Shown: positions 1 through 10,382 of the stretch, piece after piece
Position numbering within the stretch: the stretch's first letter is position 1
How the letters are laid out: each line of letters begins with the position of its first letter
From: Onchidella celtica
Taxonomy: Eukaryota; Mollusca; Gastropoda; Systellommatophora; Onchidiidae
Length of the DNA: 64,000 nucleotides
Assembly (NCBI GenBank): GCA_963931925.1
Contig: OZ007583.1
Coordinates: 18,832,048 to 18,896,047, forward strand
Direction: 5' to 3'
Position numbers and translations under genes: made by a program
Notes under the pieces: model-generated
Seen by the model: the letters and a program-made list of their open reading frames with translations, nothing else
Told to the model about the DNA's origin: nothing
The model's database searches: none

Positions 1-789
1 TGTTGAGATTTTGCCATTTTTTCAGCACGATTATACCACTAGAGCTGGAATATGGTCCGCGAAGAAACCGAGATTCATGGTTATGCGAACCAGAACCTTA
101 CAGCGGTTGCTGAGTTCGGATCAATGGAGCTGGTACCAATGTTAAGAACTAGTACTAAGGAGGTTTCACTTTTCACTTCCGACGCATAAAATTTGACAAA
201 TCTGTGAGGCAAATACACGTGAAATCTAAACGATGTTCTTCAAATTCAACCCGATTCTGACGTCAATAATTTAGCCTTTTTAAAAAAATGCATTTCGGAA
301 AGCCCCGTGTTTGAAACGAATATGTCCAGAAAATGTGTAAATTGTACCTTAAAAGAACTAAAAAGAAACAAAATAAGCTACAAACGTTTTCAATTACCGG
401 GAACTTATATCAAGCTTAAAAAATAAAACAGATATTATTTATTATAACTGTTTGGACCAATTAAGAACGAACGTTGAAAATATATACAAAATGAATAAAA
501 TTGCTGTACTTGGGTGTGGTTTGTAAAAGTTCCAAGTCTCAAAATTTACATTATATTAATTACAAGTTTAAAAGCCGTGCTCCGCGCGAATCCCCCAACC
601 GCTGCCCCGGTGCCACTTTCTATCCTCTCTACATCTGTCTTGGCAAACTGAAATAATTTCCAAAGCAAGCAGCAGAGTATTCCTGTGTTCTAGGTTTAGC
701 GGCGAGAATTTGTGAATTATCTAATATTATATAATTCATCAGTTTTCTCAATAACTTTTCGTTCCTCAATAGACCACAATGTCTTTTGT
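1..789. other. Left flank of hAT element, no gene seen
   Basis: AT-rich sequence with no convincing coding region. Bases ~31-85 resemble 41072-41125, and ~700-789 resemble 41725-41807, so the left edge of the duplicated segment seems to lie at about 31. The part between (~85-700) does not align by eye to copy B. Bases 782-789 (tcttttgt) are the left target-site duplication of the hAT element that follows. Confidence 0.5.
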
Positions 790-1610
790 CAGGGCCGGAT
801 TAACTCCAGTTGATGCCTTAGGCACAGCTCAGTCTTGGCGCCCCTCGACTCTTCCATCGACAAGATATTTTCAAAACTGACAAGACGCTATGATACATTA
901 TAAGTTTTCGGTGTGAAATTTTATATTCAAAATTCAGTTTTTTCCAGGCCCGACACCACATGTCTATTAGATATACTTTTTTTTTTTTTGGCTTTTTGTT
1001 TTTATTCAGTTTATAGCGTAAAGTAGCATGACCAGACTGTTCACATACCATACACTTGTAACAAGACCAACAGGAAATATGCAAATTTTCAATAATTCAT
1101 TCATTTTTCCAGTGTTTCAGTGGAAAAAAATATAAAATGAAAACGATTCTTTCAATAGAAATCGATGTCGAGGAAATTGAAAAACAAAAGAAAATCTAAA
1201 CTAAATGGTCACCATTTAATATCATGATCCACATAATGCAAAAACGTTATGACATAATTAGTTATTCTACACAATATAATTTTAACGTAACGCAGTTCTA
1301 AATATAAGTGTGACAGGGACATTGATATCTCGGAAACCGAAGGGCTGATTCGAAGGGATATTGTTTTATTCTTGAAATTAGAAGATTTTGACGCAGCTTG
1401 AGAAAGAAAAAATGATTATTATGCCACGATTTGCCGTTTTTGGCTGCGTTTTTATCTGTATGGTATATGGATGTGGTATTGGTATTTATTAAGGGGCCAT
1501 AGCTCAGCTGAACCGTGGCAAATCCGGTACTGGAGAATTATTGTTTATGGTGCTCTCTTTCCCCTTTCTGCGATGCCTCTAACTGCCGCTTGATGCCCTA
1601 AGCTGTGCTT

Positions 1611-2769
1611 TGTCACGAGCGAGTGAGCGAGGATCAGTAGTTACGAGAAGAGGGTTAGAATAAAGTTAACCCACGGGCCACGGGGTAAGGGAAAGCGTGC
1701 ATGTTGTGAGTGGGGGGGTCTGAATGAGGCGAGAGCGCTGTATTACTATCACTGCACACTAAGACGTCCTAGAGAACGGACGCAGGAGAAAGCCCAGAGG
1801 GCGAACATAAGGAGAGCAGTCGGAAGACTTGGGAGTAGTGTTTTTTCCAGTGATGACTAGTAGGTGGAACGATGATTGATAATTATGATGATTGATGTAT
1901 TATATTCGTCTATGACCATGATGTAAATAAGTATATGTGAGGAATGTGGAAGTCCTTGATACTGTATATAGCAATGTGCGCCATGAGCGATAGATGGAAG
2001 TTAGCTTCATGGATTTGTAGCGAGAGTGAGTAGGGTGTACTACGGTGGAGGTGTGTTACCGTAAGATGTTTGGTGAGTGAAATGTGAACTATTGTGTGTA
2101 CGCTTCATGAGTTGTAAGGAGGGGTGAAGTGAATAGAAGTGGTATGGTATTATACCAATGTAATGTTATTCTTGTAGGTGCCGGGGTCGGGCCGAAGCGC
2201 CGCCTACGGTGAGCACAGGGGATAGGCCAGCATAGGGCCGAAGGCCACACATAGGCTAGGAGTGACGCTGTCGTGTAGGACAGTCGCAGCACATGAGTCG
2301 TGGCAGTCTGGCCACCGACAGGGACGTATATATGATCGTGAATGTGCTATTGAAATGATAATGTGCTATTGCCATGTTGATGTGCTATTGAAATGCTAAT
2401 GTGCTATTGCCATGTTGAGGTGCTATTGGAATGCTAATGTGTTATGGCAACAGGAAGGTGCTATTGAGAGACTGCGGTGCCAGTGAAATATTAATGTGGT
2501 ATTAAGACCCTGAGAGGAGAGGCTGAGGCCGAAGTGTCTTTAGAAAGTAACTACCGGGTTGTGGACCCGAGGAAGAGTGCATGTGGGAATAAGGCCGTTG
2601 GACGGTAGTAAATTCAATAATATAGTGTATGTAATTGCACTTTTATCTGTATCTTTATGTATAATAAATGTGTGAGTCTGATGGGTTGTTCTGTTAAGTG
2701 TTATACTTGTTCGTTCGTGATTGTTGTCTTGTTATAATTATTACATCTCCCAGTCTGGGATTTGTGACA
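1611..2769 (+). repeat. LTR-1 5' LTR
   Basis: 1159 bp, tg...ca termini. It contains a TATA-like tatatatga around 2327, a cluster of short imperfect repeats at 2340-2475, and a polyadenylation-type aataaa near 2662. It pairs with 13958-15116 at the same length, with only scattered substitutions. Confidence 0.92.
2340..2475 (+). repeat. Short tandem repeats inside LTR-1 LTR
   Basis: Five to six imperfect units of about 19-20 bp built on atgtgctattg, alternating between a gaaatg-type and a gccatgttg-type end (so a ~38-bp higher-order period). The same array is in the 3' LTR at about 14688-14822. Repeats of this kind in an LTR can act as enhancers, but nothing here proves that. Confidence 0.7.
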
Positions 2770-2770
2770 C

Positions 2771-2784
2771 TGGGGGCTCGTCCG
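2771..2784 (+). promoter_or_regulatory. Primer-binding site of LTR-1 (tRNA-Pro type)
   Basis: tgggggctcgtccg begins one base after the 5' LTR. It equals the first 14 bases of the well-known tRNA-Pro primer-binding site; the next bases (ttgtga) diverge from the full 18-base version present in LTR-2. Confidence 0.75.
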
Positions 2785-3777
2785 TTGTGACACTCGTCCG
2801 TTTAGTTACCTGTGGTCATTTTGACATTGTGTATTCGTCATATCTAGTTGTTTTTCTGTTGTGCTAGGAATTCGTGCTGTCTTTTGTTCGTGGAATGAAT
2901 GGAAATTTCATTATGGTATAATTTATGTATATTTATGAATATGTATTGATGCATGTATTGCTATGAATATGTACTAATGTGTGATTGAAATTTTCACAGA
3001 GAGAGTGTGTGTGCCAGCCTGAGAAGTCAAGCGGCCAGAGCTCCGATTGAGGATATAAGTTAAAGTCAAAATTGGAAGCTGAGTGGAAGTTAAGTAAAAC
3101 TGAAATTTTGTGCCCTGGATTGAGGGCTGTCTTCTCATCTGTCTTTTCCCCTGTTTTTGCTTTTTTTGTTGTCGTTATAGATTATACGGGCGGTGGCGCG
3201 GGTTTGCTGTGTTGAACTTAGTTTATCCTTTAAAAAAGGTGTGGTAAACTTGGAACTTCGTTCATCACAGTGAACAGTTCTGTAGGGCTTTGTTATTGTT
3301 TAGTTGTAGCGTCGATATCTTCTCTGTTTCTACAGGAAGACGTATTCTCTTGTCCCCTCTCTGACCTATCTGTAGATACGTTCTTTTTTTTCAGGCTCTG
3401 TTCTTGTTCGTACCTTGTAATGTAATCGGCGTAGTTAGGTTGCATTTTTTTTTCCCATTATAGTTTTTTTAGAACTTTTGTCCTAGTCTGGTCCGTTGTC
3501 CTTGATGTCCTTGTGGTCCTTCTACTGAATTTCCTCATTCTTGTCCTTTCTAGTCTCTGTTGTTATTTAATAGTGCTATACATTTTATGAACATAGAATT
3601 AGTTAGAGAGTAGGCTATAGAATTTTCAGTTAGGTATGTTCTGAATTGCATTTGGACATAGTGCTTGTTGTTGTAGTGGCATAATTTCAGGTCTCGGGAT
3701 ACGTCGGTTATAATAAGTTTATAGTAAGTACATAGACAGTAATTGTATTTCAAATTGTATCATAATAAATCCCTGAA

Positions 3778-5208
3778 ATGGCGGATCTCCGTGAGCTCAT
3801 GAAATTGGGTACGGAACTTGGCCTTGAGGGAGAGGAGCTGCGCGGCTGGATTAAAGAGCAGCAGGCAGAATTGCGCGATGAGCGTGCTAAGGATAGAGAG
3901 CGAGAGGAGCAGGAGAGGGAGTTAAAGTTAAAGGAGATAGAGGCGCAAGTAAAGATTGCGGAATTAGAAAGCAAGAAGAATGCGCCAACGGAAACAGTTG
4001 AGCGGCAGGGGCAAAATAAAAGTGGTGTTAGGATTAAGCTCCCTACGTTCGACGACCGGAAGGACGACATAGACGCCTTCCTTTACAGGTTCGAACTGAA
4101 CGCACAACTGCAATGGGGGGAGAATAAACAATTATGGTCCACGTACCTGGCTTCCTTGTTGCAGGGGCGAGCGTTAACCTACTTTAAAGAGCTACAGCGC
4201 GAAGACGTACATGATTACGATAAGCTGAAGTCTTTGCTGCTTCGCCGATTTGCGCGTACCGAGGAATATTTCCGGGAGCAGTTTAGGCGAGCACGTGCGG
4301 ATACCAGGGAAGACTTTGCTGCCTTCGTCGCGAGATTGACAGAATATTTCGCGAACTGGGTAGACTTGGCGCATGTGGGCGCGGATTTTGCTAAATTGAA
4401 AGACCTAATGACCCGTGACCAGCTGTACGCGTCGTGCCATAAAGATCTGGTGGCTTTTCTGAAAGAAAACGAACCCGCGACGGTGCAGGAGGCATCAAAG
4501 TTGGCGGAAGCATACCGTACGGAACATCCGTCCAAACCAGTCGCGAGGGCGTACGTACAGGATGCTGGTTACGTCGCCGTGGTTGAGGGGTCGCCGACAG
4601 GACATAAAGACAGGTCGCGTCAGCGTGGTGCCTATAATGGGCAAGCCCAGGGGCAACGTAGGGGGTATCACCAATCACCTGCATATGGATCCGGTAAGTT
4701 TGACCGAGCAGGAGGGCTAGGTCGCGGTAATGGCCGAGGGCGATTTGTGACCTTTGCCGATGACCGACGGCATAGGGACTTTAGTTCCGGTCGCGATGGG
4801 TCACGGGGACCCAGGTCTAGCGGAGCACAGGTAGCGGAATGTTGGACTTGCGGACGCGTAGGTCATTTTTCACGCGATTGTAGGGCCTCGAAGTGTTGGA
4901 ACTGCGGAAGAGCAGATCACATCAGCGTGAATTGCCCTGCAGGTAGGATAGCGGCGAACGTGGATGGCAATCACGGTAGCTCCACTCCATGTTCCCCTAA
5001 TAAATTTCATCATGCGGCTGCGTGTGTTACATCGGACAACGGAGGCGGACAGTATTCTAAGTGTCCCAGTTGTGAGAAGTTATTATCTTCCGGTGTTTTA
5101 CCTTGTGGGAGAAAGATCCCCGTTATAAATTCATGTCATACAGGAGGTGGTCTTAGGGTTTATCCGGGGTTTGTTGGGGACGAACCGGTCTCGGTTTTAC
5201 GAGTGTAG
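3778..5208 (+). CDS. gag: LTR-1 Gag (N-terminal part of an interrupted gag-pol frame)
   Basis: 476-residue open frame starting at the ATG after a ~1 kb leader. Residues ~16-67 are a charged coiled-coil stretch rich in E, K and R. Residues ~85-225 resemble a retrotransposon Gag capsid domain (conserved LPTFDDRKDDIDAFLYRFE region). Two CCHC zinc knuckles follow at about 355-368 and 373-386 (CX2CX4HX4C), which in this family bind the element's RNA inside the capsid particle. The frame originally ran on into protease. It is cut by LTR-2 at 5204, and the stop at 5206-5208 is LTR-2 sequence. The first bases after the insertion (11752 onward) encode the DTG protease motif. Gag itself shows no internal stop, so it may still be translatable. 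Confidence 0.88.
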   Translation: MADLRELMKLGTELGLEGEELRGWIKEQQAELRDERAKDREREEQERELKLKEIEAQVKIAELESKKNAPTETVERQGQNKSGVRIKLPTFDDRKDDIDAFLYRFELNAQLQWGENKQLWSTYLASLLQGRALTYFKELQREDVHDYDKLKSLLLRRFARTEEYFREQFRRARADTREDFAAFVARLTEYFANWVDLAHVGADFAKLKDLMTRDQLYASCHKDLVAFLKENEPATVQEASKLAEAYRTEHPSKPVARAYVQDAGYVAVVEGSPTGHKDRSRQRGAYNGQAQGQRRGYHQSPAYGSGKFDRAGGLGRGNGRGRFVTFADDRRHRDFSSGRDGSRGPRSSGAQVAECWTCGRVGHFSRDCRASKCWNCGRADHISVNCPAGRIAANVDGNHGSSTPCSPNKFHHAAACVTSDNGGGQYSKCPSCEKLLSSGVLPCGRKIPVINSCHTGGGLRVYPGFVGDEPVSVLRV

Positions 5209-5799
5209 CATCTGCAAGCTATCCCTTGCCCTCCCCCGTTTTCTTGTTACACTGGTGAGCATGTGTTCATTTCTTCTTTCATTTTATTGTTGTACTCCGT
5301 GACCTGACCTTCTTTTCTAGTGAGTAGTTTTTTTCCTCGCTCGCTTGTTGTCAGGTGTTTTGACTCGTTCAGTAAATATTAGTATGTTCCCGAACATTCG
5401 ATAACACTGTGGATAAGGATGTTTACGCCAGATTTGGCCTTGAGTGATGTAACCTGATGACGTATTGATGCGTGATTGGTTAGTTTGTGCGAGGGCAAAG
5501 GTAACGTTTATTTCGGGAACTTTCTGTAGGAATGTTTATATATATAGACCTGTGTGAGTGGTTGGTGGGGTGAGTAAGTGAGTTTCCTTTTGTGTGGCGT
5601 AGATATTTAGTTTCGCTGGCGTCTTCCTAGTAATTTATTGTTCACTATACAGTTATTAAACTTTAGTATTATTTAATCTATCGTCGGATCTCGTGTTTAT
5701 TTATTTTACAGCTGTAATAGTTTCGTTTTCTAAAGGGTTGTAGTTAGATCAACTAACTCCCCCCTACTATAACGTGCTAGAACAACCTCAGCTGTTACA
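5204..5799 (+). repeat. LTR-2 5' LTR
   Basis: 596 bp with tg...ca ends. It has a TATA-like gtttatatatatag around 5537 and an attaaa near 5655 as a possible poly(A) signal. It appears identical to 11154-11749. Confidence 0.95.
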
Positions 5800-5802
5800 T
5801 AT

Positions 5803-5820
5803 TGGGGGCTCGTCCGGGAT
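5803..5820 (+). promoter_or_regulatory. Primer-binding site of LTR-2 (tRNA-Pro)
   Basis: tgggggctcgtccgggat starts three bases inside the 5' LTR edge. It is the complete 18-base sequence complementary to the 3' end of tRNA-Pro, familiar from gammaretroviruses. Minus-strand cDNA synthesis would start here. Confidence 0.85.
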
Positions 5821-5908
5821 CCGACCAGATTCGAACGGACCAGATCTAAATTATTAGATTTATTTACATAGTTTATTGTAGGAATATCATCGACAAGCTA
5901 TCTACAAC

Positions 5909-8900
5909 ATGTCGGAGGTTATTGGAAGGCTTTGCCAGGAAGCAGACGCCTTGGAGCTCACTGGGCAGGAGAGACGGGACTACCTCCGTGAAGGCCTAGA
6001 AAGAGAAAGACAGCTGGAGGCTCAACGACAGGAGAAGGAGGCTGAACGACAGGCTCAGTTGGAAAGGGAAAGGAGGAACCACGAGTTGGAGATGGAGAAG
6101 ATCCGCCAGCAACGTGGAGGCAACGACTCAGCGCAGAGGACCGACGACCACGCCAGTTCTAAGAGACCCAAGCTACCTGCATTTCAGGACAAGAAGGACG
6201 ATCTGGATAGCTGGTTGCTGCGGTTTGAGAGGTTTGCCGAGACAGCTGAATGGCCCAGATCCACCTGGACGACATCACTGTCTGCCCTGCTGACCGGGAG
6301 AGCTTTGGAGTGCTTCTGCAGACTACCGATCGACGAAGCCAAGGACTACGACAAGGTCAAGGAAGCGTTGCAGAAGAGGTACAACCTGTCAGAGGACGGA
6401 TACAGACTCATGTTCAGACAAGGTAAGCCTGAAGATGGAGAAGATGTTGGAATGTTCTTGACCAGGATCAAGACCTATCTAGAGAGGTGGATAAAGCTGT
6501 CGAAGACGGAGGAGACCTACGAAGGAGTGAGAGATCTGTTCGTCAGAGAGCAATTCATGGATGCCTGCCCCCCAGACCTTGCAACCCATGTGAGGGAGAG
6601 GAAACCAAAGACGCTACAGGACATCGCAGATTCAGCGGAGGCGTACCTGGTAGCGAGGAACCGGACGCTCAGCGGGAGCGCCAGACTGCAGAGCCGGCCA
6701 GTGCGACAGAGGCCCAACGGAGACAGAAGCCCACAGGTCTGCCATAGGTGCCAGAGGCCGGGACACAAGGCGACGGAGTGTCGTGCAAAGTTAAACGACA
6801 AAGGTGAGTTGAAATGTTACCTTTGTGGAAAGCCAGGCCACGTTCGGAGGATGTGTCCAGCCCAGAAGGATATGGGACGAGGCAAGCCGAACAAGGCGGC
6901 GGCGGCCGTAGTGATAGCGGCGGACGAGTCGTCGAGACAGGATGCGACGACGGCTGACACCAGCATCAACGTTCAAGCGGTAATGAAGGACGGGAAGCTA
7001 CAGTTAGCGGTGCCTGTTACGTGCGGAGGATGCAGTGACGGAAGGACCGTGGAAAAGCTGAAGTTACCAGTGATGAAGGGCTTGATTGGAGATCGAGCGG
7101 TAGATGTCCTAAGAGATACCGGCTGTGAAGGTGTAGTGGTGCGGCGAGCACTGGTGGACGACGGACAGCTCACCGGTGGGAAGAAACTTATAGCGAGGAT
7201 CGATAACTCCTTGCTAGCGGCGGAGGAAGCCATTATCGACGTGAGAACGCCTTACCTGACGGGCAGAGTGACGGCACTGTGTCTCCCGGAGACCATCTGC
7301 GACCTAGTAGTCGGGAACGTGGACGGAGCGAAGGATCCGTACGACCCTGATACTGAGGTGATGGTAGGAGCGGTGACCACGAGGGCCCAGGACAAGAGGA
7401 AGGACCGGTCTACGTCGCTGAAGGTGCCGAGGGCAGAACGGCACGCGGGAGTGGATAGAGAGGAACTTATCCGACTCCAAGAAGAAGACGAAGTCATTAG
7501 GAAGTTAGAGCAGAAGAAGATCCCAACTAATAGAGGCAATAAATCTGTTCATTTTGAGAAACATGGAGGAGTACTGTACCGGATCTACAAGGACCTGAGA
7601 CAGGCGACGGTTATAAGGCAAGTGGTACTACCCGAGAAACTGAGAGAGTATGTACTGAGTGTAGCCCACGACTCGATCGTCGGAGGACACCTCGGCGTGA
7701 AGAAAACCAAAGACAAAGTTATGAGCAATTTTTATTGGCCTGGAATTGAAGGTGACGTCGCGAGATACTGCCGCTCATGCGACATATGCCAGAGGACGGT
7801 GAACAAAGGAGCGACCCCAAAGGTGCACCTGCAGAGTATGCCAGTAGTGGACGTACCATTTAGGAGAGTGGCCGTGGACTTAGTAGGACCTATCGACCCC
7901 CCAAGTGAAGGTGGACATCGGTATATCCTGGTATACATAGACTACGCTACTCGCCACCCTGAAGCCACACCCTTGAAGAAGATCGACGCAGAAACGGTAG
8001 CAGAAGCCTTAGTGAACATCTACAGCCGTTTGGGTGTGCCCGAAGAGATCTTGTCCGACCAAGGGACCCAGTTTATGTCAGATGTCATGAAGGAAACGAA
8101 TAGACTACTGGGAATTCGACAGTCGACCACTACAGTCTACCACCCTATGTGCAACGGGTTGGTGGAGCGATTCAACGGCACGCTGAAGAAAACATTGAGA
8201 CGACTGTGCGCAGAGCAACCCAAGCAGTGGCACAGATACATCAACCCGCTGCTCTTCGCATATCGTGAAGTTCCCCAAGAGTCGACCAAGTTTGCCCCAT
8301 TCGAGTTGCTGTATGGGAGAACTGTGAGAGGACCAATGCACATCTTACGACAACTATGGACCAAGGACGTAGAGGAGCCGGAAACGAAGACCAGTTACCA
8401 GTACGTCATGGAACTACGTGAGAGGCTGGAGGACACATGGAAGTTAGCGACGGAAGAACTCTCCAAGGCTCAAGGTAGACAGAAGACCTACTACGACCGG
8501 AAAGCGCGAGAGAGGAAGTTCCGCCCCGGAGATGAAGTGTTGGTGCTACTGCCGACGAACACTAACAAGCTCCTAGTCCAATGGAAGGGACCATATAAGG
8601 TAGTCTCAGTTGTCGGTGTTAACGACTATAGAGTCAAGATGGGTGCAAAAGAAAAGACCTTGCACGCCAACCTCCTCCAGAGATACATTCCAAGGACGTC
8701 AAAAGCAGCAGCAGTGGCAATGGAACCGAGACCTATTGTGACCGAGATGTGTGGGATGGACAACAGTAGGAGAGATGCCACGCCTGGACATGTCAACGCC
8801 ATAAAGGACGGCGGCGGTGATAGTGCTGAGACTGTACTGGCAGAGGACGACATGATGGACAAGAGTCAACCCGTGGAGTCAGCTGGCATGACAATCATCG

Positions 8901-10231
8901 AGGACTGCGACCTGGAAGGCGACAACAGTGGAACGACGGAGGACCTTGCCGACCTAGGAAGCTGGGACCAGAATGAAGGCTACAGAGATGTCCAGTATGG
9001 AACGCAACTGACATCGGAACAACGTCAAGAACTCTGCAATGTGGTGAAGAATTACCAGCACGTCTTCACCAATCTCCCTGGATGCTGTCAGTTGGGTGAA
9101 CATCGCATCGACCTGACGACAGAAGTACCAGTTCGTCAACGACCATACCCGGTGCCCTACGCTATGCGCGACTCATTGAAGGAGGAGCTTAGCACCATGG
9201 GACGGCTGGGCATCATTCGAAGGAGCTCATCAGCTTATGCTTCACCTATTGTTGTCGTCAAGAAGAAGGACGGATCCAACCGAGTCTGCATCGACTACAG
9301 GAGGTTAAACAAGATCACAGTATTCGACCCTCATCCGACAGCAGCGCCATCGGAAGTGTTTCAGAGTCTATCGAGAGGAAAATTATTCTCTCGGATTGAC
9401 CTGAGCAAGGGATACTGGCAAGTGAAAGTTCGAGAGCAAGACATTCCCAAGACGGCGTTCGTCACCATGGGCGAACACTATGAATTCATTCGGATGCCTT
9501 TTGGGATGATGAACTCAGGAGCCACACTGAACAGGATCGTAAAGCCATTGATCCGTGGAATGAACAATGTGACAGCATATGTGGACGACCTGCTGATTCA
9601 TACAGAGACATTCGACGAGCATGTGAAGACTCTCAAGGACTTACTGCAGAGGATGGACCAAGCTGGATTAACTGCAAGACCATCGAAGTGTCTGATTGGA
9701 ACGTCTGAAGTAGACTTTGTTGGACACTTAGTGGGAGAAGGTATGATTGGCCTGTTAGAAGAGAATGTATGTAAGGTACGAGACGCACCCAGACCCACCA
9801 CTAAGAAGGAAGTGAAAGCATTCTTAGGATTAGTGGGATATTACCATGAATTTATTCCTAACTTTTCAGCGATTGCATCACCATTGTCTGATTTACTTAG
9901 AAAGGGTCAGCCCAATATAGTTCAGTGGGACGAAACGCAGGAGAAAGCGTACACCTCTTTGAAGAATGTCATTATCTCCAAACCCGTGTTATGTTTGCCA
10001 GATTTTTCCAAAGAGTTTGTCTTAGCAACTGATGCATCAGATCGCGGATTAGGCGCTAGTCTTATGCAGGAACACGAGGGAAAGTTGTACCCTGTGGCAT
10101 ATGCTAGTCGTAAGCTATTGCCTCGTGAGACAAAATATTCGGTCTCAGAGCGCGAATGTTTAGCTATTGTTTGGGCTGTAAAAAAAGTTTACTTTGTATT
10201 TGTATGGAAAGGAGTTTGTGCTCCAAACTGA
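5909..10231 (+). CDS. gag-pol: LTR-2 Gag-Pol polyprotein (Gag-PR-INT-RT-RNase H)
   Basis: Single 1440-residue frame from the first ATG after the primer site. N-terminal coiled coil ~20-70; Gag capsid-like region ~85-245; zinc knuckles 278-291 and 303-316 (both CX2CX4HX4C). Retropepsin motif DTG at 403-405. The integrase zinc finger is H587, H594, C621, C624. The catalytic triad is D657, D717, E753, with exact D-X35-E spacing, followed by GPY at 894-896. RT follows, with the YVDD box at 1224-1227 and FGMMNSG-type palm motifs, and then RNase H with TDAS at 1374-1377. Integrase therefore lies about 300 residues before RT, as in Ty1/copia, but all domains are gypsy-like. The frame ends early because of an extra base in an A7 run (10180-10186); the rest of RNase H continues in the next frame. 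No gag/pol frameshift signal is needed. Confidence 0.93.
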   Translation: MSEVIGRLCQEADALELTGQERRDYLREGLERERQLEAQRQEKEAERQAQLERERRNHELEMEKIRQQRGGNDSAQRTDDHASSKRPKLPAFQDKKDDLDSWLLRFERFAETAEWPRSTWTTSLSALLTGRALECFCRLPIDEAKDYDKVKEALQKRYNLSEDGYRLMFRQGKPEDGEDVGMFLTRIKTYLERWIKLSKTEETYEGVRDLFVREQFMDACPPDLATHVRERKPKTLQDIADSAEAYLVARNRTLSGSARLQSRPVRQRPNGDRSPQVCHRCQRPGHKATECRAKLNDKGELKCYLCGKPGHVRRMCPAQKDMGRGKPNKAAAAVVIAADESSRQDATTADTSINVQAVMKDGKLQLAVPVTCGGCSDGRTVEKLKLPVMKGLIGDRAVDVLRDTGCEGVVVRRALVDDGQLTGGKKLIARIDNSLLAAEEAIIDVRTPYLTGRVTALCLPETICDLVVGNVDGAKDPYDPDTEVMVGAVTTRAQDKRKDRSTSLKVPRAERHAGVDREELIRLQEEDEVIRKLEQKKIPTNRGNKSVHFEKHGGVLYRIYKDLRQATVIRQVVLPEKLREYVLSVAHDSIVGGHLGVKKTKDKVMSNFYWPGIEGDVARYCRSCDICQRTVNKGATPKVHLQSMPVVDVPFRRVAVDLVGPIDPPSEGGHRYILVYIDYATRHPEATPLKKIDAETVAEALVNIYSRLGVPEEILSDQGTQFMSDVMKETNRLLGIRQSTTTVYHPMCNGLVERFNGTLKKTLRRLCAEQPKQWHRYINPLLFAYREVPQESTKFAPFELLYGRTVRGPMHILRQLWTKDVEEPETKTSYQYVMELRERLEDTWKLATEELSKAQGRQKTYYDRKARERKFRPGDEVLVLLPTNTNKLLVQWKGPYKVVSVVGVNDYRVKMGAKEKTLHANLLQRYIPRTSKAAAVAMEPRPIVTEMCGMDNSRRDATPGHVNAIKDGGGDSAETVLAEDDMMDKSQPVESAGMTIIEDCDLEGDNSGTTEDLADLGSWDQNEGYRDVQYGTQLTSEQRQELCNVVKNYQHVFTNLPGCCQLGEHRIDLTTEVPVRQRPYPVPYAMRDSLKEELSTMGRLGIIRRSSSAYASPIVVVKKKDGSNRVCIDYRRLNKITVFDPHPTAAPSEVFQSLSRGKLFSRIDLSKGYWQVKVREQDIPKTAFVTMGEHYEFIRMPFGMMNSGATLNRIVKPLIRGMNNVTAYVDDLLIHTETFDEHVKTLKDLLQRMDQAGLTARPSKCLIGTSEVDFVGHLVGEGMIGLLEENVCKVRDAPRPTTKKEVKAFLGLVGYYHEFIPNFSAIASPLSDLLRKGQPNIVQWDETQEKAYTSLKNVIISKPVLCLPDFSKEFVLATDASDRGLGASLMQEHEGKLYPVAYASRKLLPRETKYSVSERECLAIVWAVKKVYFVFVWKGVCAPN

Positions 10232-10382
10232 CCATCGGTCATTAGAGTTTTTGAACTCTGCCAAGTTTGACAGTCCAAAGTTATTACGATGGAGTTTATT
10301 TTTACAGTCTTATCGATTCAGGATTCACTACGTAAAAGGCAGAGAAAATGTCTGTGCCGATTTCCTGAGCAGGGTATTTTAA
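10187..10382 (+). pseudogene. LTR-2 RNase H C-terminal part, displaced frame
   Basis: Continues the RNase H domain in a different frame from the main polyprotein. It contains the conserved YGKEF and QTDH segment and the ADFLSR ending typical of gypsy RNase H, and stops at 10380-10382. The break with the upstream frame is at the A7 homopolymer 10180-10186. It could be a real single-base lesion, a homopolymer sequencing error, or (less likely) a slippage site. No domain follows RNase H. Confidence 0.85.

Noticed and set aside
818..1084. 88-codon minus-strand frame in the hAT element as a transposase piece
   Set aside because: No transposase motif, lysine/poly-A artefact in the middle, and not open in the copy B element.
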